Source of the DNA: Penelope pileata
Taxonomy: Eukaryota; Chordata; Aves; Galliformes; Cracidae
DNA length: 64,000 nt
Reading direction: 5' to 3'
NCBI GenBank assembly: GCA_013396635.1
Contig: WBMW01005527.1
Span: forward strand, 622,401 to 686,400
Position numbers and translations under genes: made by a program. Shown here one piece after another: positions 23,481 through 35,660 of the stretch. Within the stretch, counting starts at the first letter, position 1; each line of letters starts with the position of its first letter. Under the pieces are notes generated by a model that worked only from the letters and a program-made list of their open reading frames with translations, had not been told where the DNA came from and searched no databases.

Positions 23481-25361
23481 TAGCCACGGAGCAAGCAGAG
23501 ATGTTCCAGGCTGCTTTTTACATTACCATTCTACCAACATGCTTGAAGTGTACTTCATTTGGAGAAGCACATTCCCTCCTGGTCTCCTCTTCATGGTCAC
23601 AGAGCTATTTTGAATTTTGCTAAACAGCTTTCTAAGTAGTAATTCATTGGAGATGTTTAGAGATAAAGTACTATGCAATTTTTAGATTATTTATTGCTAA
23701 TTGGTATGGGTTATAGGCATTGTGTGTTTGACAATAACTTGGTCTTTCTGGGGCATGAATTCTATTGCTCTACTCTTGAGGTAATTTTTTCTTTAAAGAC
23801 CATTGCAATTATTCTGTAGCACCATGCTACATTGTAACACAAAAGCAGTGAAATTTGTGCTATGAAGTCTCACTGATGAATCTGGCTTCAAGCAAGAACC
23901 TCTTTTGCAGTATGTGTGAAACAAACAAACTAAACCACAAACAAACAAAAACCACACATACACAAAACCATGCCACCACTGTCATAGACTGCTGTGGCAG
24001 CTGAATCGGTGTCCTGCCTTACACACACGTAGGATGTTTTCCAGAATGACATATTCGCATATAAAGAAGACAGAGATTGAAAAGTCCTGAGTGATGATCT
24101 AGCTAAATATCAGATCCCAACATGGGTCATGAAACTTAGTGGAAGACAAATGTTACTCATCTGGGCTGGTGACTGTTTGGGACCAGTTGTGTGTTGAGGT
24201 CACAGCTGCCTGTAGTCTGCTGCAGGAAAGGGCATGCAAGTATTTGGCTGCTTCTGGCAGTTTTTGTCTGTGGCTGTTCAGGATGTTTCTTCAGAGTTCC
24301 AAAGTCCAGTTGCCGTTGCTGTACATTTCTAAGATATTCTTTTTAGTCTTTATTTTTTTTCTTTGAAATTGGCTCAGCTTTTCCTTTCTCGTATGACTTT
24401 TCTTCCCTTTTCTGAAATAGAATACCATCAGGTGTTATTTCTGTTGGAATATCATGAACATGTGACCAAAATAGTTGTTATGGAAACAAAGGGAGAGTAC
24501 ACATCTGACAAGAAAACTTTCTGTGCCGCTGATAATGAAGTCATCAAGAAGTTAGCAGGAATTGAAAAGCCATCTACAATCATCTCTGCTTGCTAGTGGT
24601 CCCATACCTGAAGGCAGAACAGAAGTCTGCAAGCAGCCATAGTTTGGTGATGGTCTTTTCTCCTGGCAGGCTGTGGTTTCAAAGGTGGTAACAGGAGCCT
24701 GGTATGTCATCGCCATTCAACCCAGTGATTTGTTTTATTATTTCTCAATTCCTTAAAGTATATAGTTATGTCCAAGCATATTTCTATAGTTGTCTAGAAA
24801 CTCATAGATTCTGTTCTTTACTACTAAATATGTTTTCCATCTCTCATATATCAGCAAAGACCTAGAAGTGACTCAAAGGAATTTCAGTGATAGCAACAGA
24901 ATATAGAGAATAAAGATGGCAGCTGGTAGAATGTGGTAAATTAAACAGCTTTAACTCATGTTTGGACATTCAGCTACGTGGCACCTGCACAGGTATTCAA
25001 ACATAGTTAGCCAACTGGATTGGGCAAAGTGCTGTGAGCTACAATTAGCTATCTGCCTCAGCCCTTTTAGATCAAATGCCTCTTGGAAAAGGAAATAAAC
25101 CCATGAAATACCAACTGTGTATCACACATATTCAATATTTCAGTTTCTGTTGTTTTTATGAAGGAGATTGGAGTTGGAAAAGCTGAAGCCAGTTCAGAGG
25201 GACAGTTGAAACAACGTTTGTGGGCACCAGATGCTTTGCTTACACGTTGTTTTTCCTTGTTCTCTAAACCTTTGTCTTTCTGTCACTGACATTAATTACC
25301 ATGATACTTCCACTCTGTCAACTTGATTGTTGCAGGCTTGTCTCTTGGTTCACTTCTTTTG

Positions 25362-25402
25362 TCCCTCCACCTTTTTCTTTTCTTTTTCTTTTTTCTTCTT
25401 TT
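25362..25402 (+). repeat. Polypyrimidine (CTTTT-type) tract
   Basis: About 40 bases of C and T only, mostly TTTTC units, apart from an A and the edges. It could adopt triplex-type structures. No acceptor-flanked exon is evident just downstream. Confidence 0.7.
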
Positions 25403-26226
25403 GCACTAAATCTCACCGATCCATAGTTCTCAAGGCTCAGGCTCTCAGCTCACAGATCGTTTATTAGCTCAGCCTTTACCGTTGTGCTTAATCTCCTCAG
25501 ACAGGTTATGTTGTCACACCTCTCCTTGCTCGGTACCATAGGAAGCTACCACATGGAATTTGAACGGATGCAGATCAAGTAGCCATTATTTCAGACTAGG
25601 AGGTGTAACTACTAAGGTCCTTATGATTATTTTTTATTTTGGGTGATTTTGTGACTGACTAGATATTGTCATACTTAGCCATAAGCTGTTTCTTTGAGAT
25701 CTCTGAGTGTGTGTTGATTTTGTGTGCTAGCAATAGAAACCTTAATCAGAGGGCAAAACAGAAATGAAATGGAAGGAATAAACTCCTCAAGTCAGCATTT
25801 TTCTCCAACAGTTTGGATATAATGGAATACAACAGAGCCATCTCAGCTACAACAAGAGGATGTTTTTGGAGTAAGCCACAAGCTGGCTGTTTGTAAAGGC
25901 TCATAAGGAACTTGCATGGAAGTTACGAGGTCTGAGCAAGGAGAATGAAAGTTCTCCACGAGTTTTTTCATCTCTTTTTAGTTATTTTTTGGCACTCAAT
26001 TAGGAACTAGCTGAAGCTGTGACTTGTTACGCGCTGCGGTAAGCTTTCTGCCTCGCTAACAGTTTGTTTGCAGAACAGGGCTGTTCTGCAAGTGTTTGAA
26101 GGAGCTGTGGTTCAAATAGCATCCCAGAAAACCTTTTGCTGTCAATTTCAGTTACAAAAGAATTTACCGTTTTCTTTTTTTTTTTGCTGTCTTATTTGAG
26201 ATATGTGAAGTTATTCTCAAAGAAGC

Positions 26227-26244
26227 TTTTTTTTTTTTTTTTTT
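26227..26244 (+). repeat. Poly(T) run of 18
   Basis: A homopolymer seen directly. No retroposon body was recognised on either side. Confidence 0.9.
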
Positions 26245-29046
26245 GTCCCAGATCTTTTTGGTGAGTTGTTTCAAGAAATTACTCAGGCTTTCTAAAGCTT
26301 TAACTCTGAGCAAGAGCTACTGTAGCACACAGAGCCCTCAGTGAAAACAGCCTCCCTGATTCTATGATAACAACAAATGTAAATGACTGGAGATCAAAGT
26401 TGTGAGTGAACTTACTTGTTCTCTCTCTTCCATTTTCCTTTAACTTCTTTCTTTTTAAGTGAGAAACGTCTATTGAGAAATCTTATTAAATATCAAAACT
26501 GAACAGCAGGTTTTTTTTCCCCAAGTCCTAGAAACTGTTTTAGCGGGGGAGGGGGGGGAATCTTCTTTGTAGGATTGTGACAGTTGTTCCAGAAAATGCC
26601 TGCTTCTGTCTTCAAAGTAAAATTGCTTTTAGTTGAAATAACTTGTATTCCCACTGAATTTTTTTTTTCTCGGAATCTTTTTGTTCTTTTTTTTTTTTTT
26701 CCTGTCTTATTACTTCTTTGGTAAAAAGTGCAAATGCTACCAACGTATTACTAGTGATGCTGCTTAACTAAATGGCATGGACATTTTGGTTTGTTCTGTG
26801 TAGTTGTTGATAGAAATTAGATTGTTAAGATTTCTACAGTACTTGTTAACGTCCAAGAACACCTGACCTCTCAGATGTCCAGTTCACCTGTATGTGCTCA
26901 TGTAGACAGCCGCTTCAGTATCACGAGTACTTCTATCACAGTGAAGGGAAGAAAAAAAGCACAACAAAAACAAAACTATAAGCCCCTTGCATGATTTCTT
27001 TAATCTTCAGGAAGATATATCTCTTTGCATTTTGCTTTTGTTTTGAAAGGCTATTTTTAAAAGCTTTGTCAAACCGTAGATGTTAAGTGAAAGCTTACTG
27101 GTCTGACCATGACTGAAGCTGTCTGAATGTTCTGTTCCTGCACGTCAATCACCTATCAAAGCTATTTGGCCATTTGCAAGGGAATGCTTGGGAGCTTAGC
27201 TGACAATCAAACATGCTAAATGCTGCTTTAAAAACAATCTTCTGTTTGAAGTGATGAAAAATTACTTACAAAAAGCCTGCTTCAATGGGTAGAGTGCAAG
27301 TCCAGCTTCAGCTAGGCTTTTACAGTGTCTGGGCTTTCCAGTGTGTGGTGGAAGCTTGTTTCTACACCCCTGCTATCAGCAGAACTCCAGATGTGCTTCT
27401 TGACTACTGGACTTTCGACTGGGGAAGCCTTGCTGTTATTGAAAAGCTGCAGCCACAAGAGCAGCCACAAAGCCAGCTCAGCTCTGCCTGCCGTGTGTGG
27501 GTGCCGTGAGGAGGGCTTTGTGCTGTGGAGGAGCTGCCGGTGTCACCAGCCACGCTGCTCCCAGCCGCCTCCTGTACCTGGCGATGAGTGCGTTTGTTGG
27601 GTGTCTGCAGATGATGGGCCTCTGCCAAAGCCATGCAAGGGGTTTGCTATTCTAATAGCCTTATCTGTGTGTTATGTGAAAGAGGCAGAGGGCAGGGAAA
27701 CAACAACAAATGGATGTGAAGCCTCTGGGTTGCTTTAGTTAGCAACATTATACAGTGTAAGTGGTGACACAGTTGAGGCAGGGAGGTATGGGAGACAGAT
27801 AAGGTGTCTGAAGTGATTAATTAGTGCTGTAGTGAAATTACTAATTGTGTGTGATGTTGGGCTCCTGTGTGTGTTGTATGGTCTGACAACAGACACAGAC
27901 ACATCTTCTCCATCTCCCTTTCCTTTAATTGCGGTCCGTAACAGCAAATCCCTTCCCTTAGCCTGAGAGCATCCCTCTCCTCTGTGTGAATTATTGCTGT
28001 TTTTTCTCTTGTACTCTGAGGCCAGGTGACTCTCCGAGGTAAAGTGCAAAGGGCACACACACAGAAGCCATGAGAGAAGCGAGCGCTAGTCCAGTTCTTT
28101 ATGGGTGGGTGTCAGTGTTATTAAGACCAAACAAAATTGTCTCTCCTACTGCTCTCCAGCTGCACAAGTACATTTAGCTCAGATCTGACACTGCATCCAT
28201 ACCAACCAACACTGCTGTTAGCAGTGCCAGCAGGGAAGCCTCAGGCCACCTGCACTCAGGTGCTAACAGCCTCTGCTCCTCTCCAGGTGGCCCACCCTTC
28301 GCAGCACTGAGGTGTGCTGCTGGGCACTGCTTGAAGGCTTACAGCATCCTTGCCTATGCTGCTTCCATCTTTTGTATTACTAGAGAGCTTTTAATTCAAT
28401 TAAATCTCGCTGTCTGGTGCTTTTTTCCAATGCTTAAAAGCAAATTAAAGGAAAAACCACACAAAAAACTTGATGAGTGTACATATATTATCTCATAGCT
28501 CAGAGTGATGAAACTGTAGTAATAAGCCATTGTTTGATGCAGATATGGTGACACTGTAGGACTCTGTTCTAAAGAAAGACTAGATCCTGTTGGTCAACAT
28601 GAAGGACACCTGTAAAAGCATGGTATCCACAGAAGGGGAGAGATGTTAAGGGTACACCCGGGTTGGTAGGGCAGGCACGGAGGTGTGAGAGAAGGGCAGG
28701 GTGTTCAAAGGCAGTTAGCTGAGAGAAGAGGATAAACTGGCAGCTGGATCAATGAAAGTTATGCTGTGGTTATTTCAACAGATGGACTTGTATGGAAGAT
28801 TGTTAATATTTTCTCATTTTTATGGGGAGTTTTGCCTGAATAAGCAGGATTGATTGAACCTGCAGATGTTGCATTACTATTAAAATTGTTATTCACATTA
28901 TTTGAATTGGACATTCGGGTTTTTCCGGCATTGGAAAATGTCAGCCCTATCCACATAATAAACATAACACACATTAACCTTCTACAGAACTTTGTTACCC
29001 CTGTTCCTGGGCTCCTGAAAGACACTGTCTTCTTGACTGTCTTTAG

Positions 29047-29159
29047 GGTAACTGTCCTGGCCTCTTAATTCAGGCACACAGAAACCTCTGCACTGATGGA
29101 GAAAGACCACAGACGTGACATTGCCAGATAACTTGGTTCCAGGCATTTATACGCAGCGG
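29047..29159 (+). other. Candidate internal exon, plus strand (best splice sites)
   Basis: A 113-base segment sits between a good acceptor (CTTGACTGTCTTTAG) and a near-consensus donor (GCAGCGG then GTGAGTC). Base composition changes from AT-rich to balanced within it, and it contains a few CpGs, as exons in deserts often do. No frame shows a known domain, so a noncoding exon is most likely. It lies on the same strand as the YY1-oriented promoter at 13.7 kb. Confidence 0.35.
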
Positions 29160-29259
29160 GTGAGTCAATCGAGTTTGATGACCAACCCACAGACCGTACC
29201 CCCGATACAGGAAGGGATCTGTTCCTGCTGCATGCAATTTATGATATGTTTTTTGCAAA

Positions 29260-32200
29260 TTTCAGTGTCATCATACTAATGCACAGGAACATCTCTGAAA
29301 TAAAGTAAAGGAAGGGGACAGACGACAGGTAAGGCTCGGTGCTTAGACTGAGCTCGGGAAAACAACTGCTCTGAAAACACAGCCAGAGTTTGTTCGGTGT
29401 ACCTGCGTTTTGTGAAGGAAGCTGGGGAGCAGTCCTGTTGCTTCCTAAGTTTGCTTCTTAAAACCTGAACTTGAGGCTTCAGGTTTTTTTGGGGGGTGTA
29501 CATTTGTCTTGTGTGTCTTCTGAAATGATGTGGACTGATTTGCCTGTCTATAATAGGAAAAAGAAAAACATAGGGCACAGCTTGAGAACCACCTGTGAGT
29601 ATCTTGCTCTTTTATTTTTAGCTTGTTTTGCTTTGTGTCGTGTTGGCATATATGGATTACATGGCTAGATATTACAATGATGAGCTAAAGAGATGGAGCA
29701 GTACATGCAGTGAGAATAAAACCATTTGATGAAGGATGTTATTTTTATCTTATACTTGGATGCTGCTTGCACTGTGCCAGATCCAGTCTTTACCTGCTTG
29801 CTACTTAATTGCTCTGTTTTATTCTTTTAATCTAAGCATATACAAATCTGAATTTATCATCACAAGATGATTTTTTTTGACTTTTTCATTTTATTTTTGC
29901 TATTTTCAGTTTAAACCATCTCATACACCTTTCATGGTTTATAATTGTGGAGTTTTATTTATACTAATTCCAGCTGAATGATGTGGAATGAAAGTGGTAG
30001 GGGAGTCAAACCCTATTGCTTAAAATTAAAAGAAAAAAAAATCACAGCAACACTTAACGTTGAAGAAATTAGCACTAAGTGGCTGATGGAAAAAGAGTCT
30101 CACTGCTGTTTCTCATCTCATTGAAAATCTAATGGAATAGCAGAAGAGCAGCCATAAAATAATGTTAATCAGATAACTTTCAGAAAATAGAATGTGGCTT
30201 TTGCTGGGGAGAGGAGGGAACCATACTGAATTTCAGGAAAGGTAAGCACCAAACTCAAGATCACTTTTACCCTGATTTAACCCTGTCCAGTCCTCACTCT
30301 GACTTGAACACATAAGTTGGTTTTGTGATTAACTTAATGTGTGACAGGAACCACAGATAGCAGATGAGATTTTTCTTCTCCTCTATCTCTTCCTCAAAGT
30401 CCTGCAGTTAAAGGCTGTGGTTCATGGGATGGGGGACCACAACCTTTGGGCCTCCATCTGCTCCAGTGGGGAAGTGATTTGTTGCTCATAAGGAGTTATT
30501 TAAAACACCTGTGAGAGAATGCCCCTTGAGTGGGCCTGTGTTGGTCTGGGCAGGGAGGTGCTTTTCTGCCTGCCTGTTCACCTGGCTCAGCTCTGTGCCT
30601 GCTTCTGCTGGTGTCCTGGAGCCTCAGCTGGAGTCTGAGCCTCCTGTGTGCACGTTTGAGTTGTGGTGGGATACTACTGGATTTTATGCACTCTATTTTT
30701 ATTAACATGTACTTATTTTGTACACAGTGGCTTCTGGGAGCACCTGAAGATACATTTGAGGATGGGGAATGAGGAGATTCTTTCAGCTTATTGTGGCTTC
30801 TGCTGAACTTCTACCACAGTGAAAATCATGGTCATGCAGTGGAGCAAAGCAGACTGCGGTACCCCAGGGCAGCGTGCCTCATGCGGCTGCTGGTGCTCCA
30901 GGAGCAGCCACTGGCTGCAGCCAGCCTGTGTATGAGATAGAAGTTCCTACTGAGCTACAGAAGAGCTCTGTTCTGTAAGCTTAACTATAATTTCTCTACT
31001 AGTTTTGCCTCTGTGGAGATTTGTTTGGAAATACTTTTTGTTCTTTTGTTGGGAAATACTTTCAGTGATACTGCAGCTCAGCTGTGTGGTTCAGTGTAGT
31101 CACATAGCTCTGCTAGCCGTGCTTAAACCCCGTGCTGTGGAGCCGAGCTCCAGGCAGCGCACAGAAGGGCTGCGAGGCAGCGCGGTGTTCTCCCGGGGCT
31201 GCTGCACTGCAGTGGCTCCTGCAGCAGGAACCCAGCAGCGCGTTCAGACACCGGCACAATGCAGACAAGACCATAGTGAGGTTGCCACTCGCCTTGTGCG
31301 TTCTTTCCTTTTCTGTACTTAAAATTGAACAAAAGCACCTGTGTTAGGTTTTACCAGTCAAAGCCTAAGCTTTGCATTAAGTTAGCCTGTATAGGAGCCC
31401 CTCCTGCACTAAGCAGTAATATCAAAATGGGATTGTGTATTCCTTTTTTGCTGATTGCTGTAGCACTCTATAATCAAGTGCTCAAGTATTGTGAGCATAC
31501 TTCAGCTTGTTGTAATTGCCCTTTGTTTCAGCAAAGAGACTGGTAATTACTCCTGTGGGCCATGCCTTTTGCTTTAGCAGTGTTTGATTGAAACCAGTCA
31601 TTTATTGTGGTAAAATCTTAAGGCTTTCTGCAGTGTTTACAGATAAGCTTTCTGTGTGACAGTCATTTAGTCTACCCAGCCATCCATATATTAAAGATAT
31701 TGCACATTTTCCCTTTCTCTATTCATACAAATGAACTGCTGGTTTTAGTTTGATTACATTTCAGTTTATAGAGTCTTTTCTCCTAGGTTCTGCTTGAAGG
31801 AAGAGTTTGCTAGGTTTTTGGCTGTTGCAAATTAGTGATGTGAAACTCATTAATAAAATGAACAAAATACCTTTATGTATACTTGATTGTTATTCTTTTT
31901 TTCCTTACTGCTGCATAAAAGAATATGCCACTGTTTCATGAAAAATTTTAAACATTAGTGAGTTGGAATCTACCAGTGCTTGCTTTATCAGCTACTTGCA
32001 AGCTATGAACTAGAGGTGTAGGTTTTTTAATAGTAATATATATATTTTGCTTATTAACAAATTCTCTTGTTAACTGAATAGCTTAAGTTTGAAAGCACCT
32101 TAGTGTTTCTGAAAGAACCCAGAAAAACTTTGTTTTGGAGTTGGTGGTGGTGCTGGAGTTTGGCTTACATCCTAACAAACTGACATGGGCACGTTTCATG

Positions 32201-33804
32201 CTTACTGATGTGAAGGTGGACTAAAACTAACCATTGATGACCTGAGCCTTGCTATAACCTAGAATTTATTCCAAAAAACAAGTTTGAATTCTATTCAGTA
32301 GCCAGTGTGGGTCACTAGGAGGTCTCATGTTGGTGACCTTTAGGCAACACACTGCCTATTATTGCTTCTTTGGACACATAAAGTTCTTGTTCATTTAAAA
32401 AAAAAAAATAGTAAAAAAAATCAATTACCTTTTCAGAATTAGTTCTGTAAGTAAAATAGGCAATAGCTCAGATTTTGACATCTGAGAACTGCACATTTTA
32501 TTATGCAGATCCTTCCAAATGATTCAGAGGAGTTACTGCCTCAGTGGTACTCAGATAATTTGTAGTCCCAAGGGCAGTGGGGTTGTGCATCTTGCCTGAG
32601 TGGTCAAGGCTCCTGCTCTTAGGTCATGTGTACCCCATCTTCCAGGTTTGCTTGGATTAGTGTCTCTGAAGGCAGTGGTTTAAAGTCTCTAAGCTTGGAG
32701 TTTTGCAGACTCAAGACTTAAGTCTTCACAGACTTAAGTCTCTGTGATCTAATTGAGACACAGACCCGCAGTGTTAATGGTGCTTTATGAGGAAGGTTTC
32801 AGTTCTTCTGGTTTGACCTTTCCACTGCATTTTTTTTGGTAAATTTCTGTAACATGGTGCTTTTGTCTGCAAAGTTGTAAAGTTTGAGTACTTATCAAGT
32901 CCAAACTAAACAAAAAACAAGAAAACACCAATTCTTGATAAGTGGTGATTGAAGTGGGTGGTAAATGTTTTTGATGTACCTCACTAAGAGCAAAATCCTT
33001 GAGTATCCTGATACTTCAGGAGGACAAAGTTTTGTGCTGTCAGTGGCTGATGCTTTTTGCTTTTATTCCTGACATGCCATTCATTACAGAATGCCCTTTA
33101 TTGCTGTTTGATCTTTGTGGAATTCTTATTGCTGCATGTAAATCTACCAGCTCAGTCTGAGATCTGGCTAGTGATGCACAGTTAAACACTAGGAGTTATT
33201 TTCTATGTTCAGTTTTCAGGGTTTTTAGAGAGTCTTTACCATTGTCTTCATTAGAAGTAAAGCCATTCTGTGTGGCTTTATTAATTTCTTGGCTAGAACA
33301 GAAAGTTTTGGGGTAAAAGAAATAACTATTCCCAAGGAGATTAGGTGATCTTTCATAGGTAAATTTATTACTCCTTGGCTTCTAGTCTCAATGATCTTTG
33401 TCTTCATCTGTTATGCTATGGAAAGGTGAAGAACGAGAGACAGATGGATGTGATACCAGGTGCAGTGGGAATGTGAGCTGCAGCATTGCTGTGGCATTTG
33501 GCCATTTTTACCTTTTTTTCCTGTGATCATGTTTTATGGCATGTGCTAGTTGTGTGGGATTTTAGGGATTGAACTTGACAATGATGTCTCCTTGTTCTGT
33601 TTTTTTACATGTTCTCTCTCGTTTCTTTTTTCTTTATTGTAATGTTCCCTCCAGCTTGTACCTAGCACTGTCAAACACAAATGCTGCTGAGCCAATGTGA
33701 TTTTGTTCATTATAAAGTCCAGGGCTCTTTCTTCTCCCTTCTTCCAAAGATAGGTTTTCTTTCAGAAATTTTGTAGTTCTGAGATCTTAGTCTATAGTAG
33801 ATAG
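29260..33804. other. Noncoding sequence with GC-rich patches and a palindrome pair
   Basis: No gene is recognised. GC-richer patches lie at about 30500-30660 and 31120-31275; the latter has several CpGs. Both carry overlapping open frames on both strands, which points to composition and not coding. A pair of short palindromes lies at 32713-32746. The rest is AT-rich. Confidence 0.5.
32713..32746. repeat. Adjacent palindromes sharing a 12-mer
   Basis: AAGACTTAAGTCTT (32713-32726) is a perfect 14-base palindrome. AGACTTAAGTCT occurs again at 32730-32741, flanked by CAC and CTGTG so that the second copy is also nearly symmetric. The two copies are 16 bases apart. Confidence 0.8.
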
Positions 33805-34217
33805 AGTTGGAGCTGTTGAAGGGGGTCCAGAGAAAGATGCCCAAGATGATCAGAAGGGTGGAGCACCTCTTCTATGAAGAAAGGTTGTACTTAAAAGTAC
33901 TTAAAAGAAGCTTATATTCAGGAGGGAGACAGACTTTTTACACAATCTGATAGCAGTAGGACAAGGGGGAATGGATTTAAACTGAAAGAAGGGAGATTTA
34001 GGTTAGATGTTAGGAAGAAATTCTTTACTCAGAGGATGATGAAGCACTGGCACAGGTTGCCCAGAGAGCTGTGGATGCCCCATCCCTGGAGGCATTCAAG
34101 GCCAGGTTGGTTGGGCCCTGGGCAGCCTGATCTGGTGGGTGGCAATCAGTCCATGGCAGGGGGCTGGAACTGGATGGGCTTTAAGGTCCCTTCCAACCCA
34201 AGCAATTCTATGATTGT
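33805..34217 (+). mobile_element. CR1 LINE, 5'-truncated 3' end
   Basis: The sequence matches the end of a typical avian CR1. The decayed ORF2 C terminus reads like VQRK..KMIRRVEHLFYEER, then a KFFTQRM..HWHRLPREL-like segment. The 3' end follows (CTGGATGGGCTTTAAGGTCC, CCTTCCAACCCAAG) with a terminal ATTCTATGATTG. Stops and indels interrupt the frame (for example the duplicated TACTTAAAAG near 33888-33907). The open frame at 34036-34293 is part of this element and is not a host gene. Confidence 0.93.
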
Positions 34218-35519
34218 AGGAGAAGATGGGAGAACATATTTAGGCCAAATGAAAAGCATGAAATGTTTGTGTCGGTATTGTACTTTGCAATAGAAGTCAT
34301 AAAGTAACTGAAAAAATCTGTGGATGTGCTTCCACTGAAGACATTTTCTTGGTGTTTCATTTTCTGGCTCTATTTCTGCTTTTATTGCAGTATTTGATTA
34401 GTAGGAGTTTATTGTCATACATCTGAAGTGTCTGTGCTGTTGTAAGCTCATGTTTATTTGCCTATTTGAAAATAGGAATGGAAAATCAACTTCTATATAT
34501 ACTGCTGTGTCTTTTGCAAGTATGATGCAAAATCCCACAGAAGAGGTTTGGCAGAGTAGATGGTGGGGATTGGCTTTGAATCTCTTCCTTTTGTTAATCA
34601 TAAAGTAAAAATTGGTAAGAGTCACAGGTGAGATAACTGCAGTGTTCCGCAGATCAGTCAGGGTGGGTTTTCCCTGGGGCTGAGGGGGCTGTGCACTCTG
34701 TGGCTGATGGTGCCATAGTTCTGCTGTGAATTCCGTTATCAGATCTTTTTCCTTCAAGGCTTGCATGACTGTAAATGGATGAAGGAAAATACTCGGCCAT
34801 TTGTAAGTCATGTTACTGGTCCCAGAAAAAAAAAGATCTTGTGATAAATTACTAAATTGAAGACTTTAAATTGATCCTTAGTAGAAAGTTAGGTCTCCAA
34901 GTATTTCCTGTAAAAGGAGCAAAGAGTCTAAGCATATCCAAGTGGCTGTGCTTTCTTTCACATGCAACGCAAAGACACAAACCTGCTGCAGTGCTCAAAT
35001 AGAACATCCTTGAAAGTGCTGGTAAAGGCAGGCAGCAGTTGCTGTGGGTAGCAGTGCTGAGAGCTGCACCAGAAATGCAGTAATGGGAAGGGTTTGGGAG
35101 CTGAGCCGTCTTGCCAGCTGTGTGCAAGCATTACTACTCCATGTTTTCTCATCATGAGTATTCCTGCTGTGACAATACAGTTGTCAGTAGTAGGCGAACA
35201 TTCTGCTTAACATCACATTGCCTATCTCTGGTCTGGCTAACTGATATATTGTGTAAGAGCCCAGTGCTGGAGTTGCTGCTCCTTGGTTGGTTGTCGTCAT
35301 TGACTGGAATTAGCAATGGCATGATGTTTGTACCTTTAGAGGAAACAAACCAAAAAAGAATGGCACCACGAACAAATGTGAAACAAAAAAGAAACAAAAA
35401 ACTCAACCATCTTTCCCTAGTAAGGACCTAGACTGGATACAAAGAGCATTTAAAAAAAAAAAAAAAATCTCTTAGCTGAGATTTTCAGGGTTATCTTTGT
35501 TAAAGGATGTGTGTTCTTA
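34218..35519. other. Noncoding sequence, no gene seen
   Basis: AT-rich sequence. The 137-codon minus-strand frame at 34398-34811 has no recognisable domain, unusual codon content or supporting neighbours. An A run of 16 lies at 35452-35467. Confidence 0.5.
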
Positions 35520-35660
35520 TATGCACTTACTGTACTGAAGGGAAACAAAGGCTCAGTTGCATAATTCATCATTAGAGAGCCTTGGAGCATGGCTGAGGAG
35601 AGCAAGGTGCGGGGAACAGAACCCACAGCCCTGCAACTCCAGTGTTTGTGAACAGGAACA
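35520..35660 (+). mobile_element. Ancient MIR/CORE-SINE-like remnant
   Basis: The order of motifs fits a MIR-type SINE: ACTGAAGGGAAACAAAGGCT resembles the CORE segment (GAGGAAACTGAGGCTCAG), and GGGAACAGAACCCACAGCC resembles the later GGGATTCGAACCCAGG segment. It is highly diverged, as expected of copies older than the bird-mammal split. Confidence 0.5.

Larger units (their letters stand above)
16800..29046. other. Gene-desert sequence, 12 kb
   Basis: No gene is recognised. The stretch contains simple repeats (19663-19686, 20349-20376, 25362-25402, 26227-26244), a possibly regulatory block (23210-23480) and a GC-richer patch at 27325-27740 whose 137-codon frame has no known domain. No CR1 copy was found here; an isolated CCCTGATTCTATGATAAC near 26360 resembles only the last bases of a CR1 tail. 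Confidence 0.5.

Noticed and set aside
26330..26365. Possible CR1 tail (CCTGATTCTATGATAAC)
   Set aside because: Only the terminal motif matches; there is no CR1 body upstream, so chance cannot be excluded.
27325..27738. 137-codon + strand frame with many Cys and Ser
   Set aside because: GC-richer patch with frames on both strands, no known domain, no splice or poly(A) support.
34036..34293. 85-codon open frame on the + strand
   Set aside because: It lies mostly inside the CR1 3' end at 33805-34217 and is retroposon sequence read out of frame.
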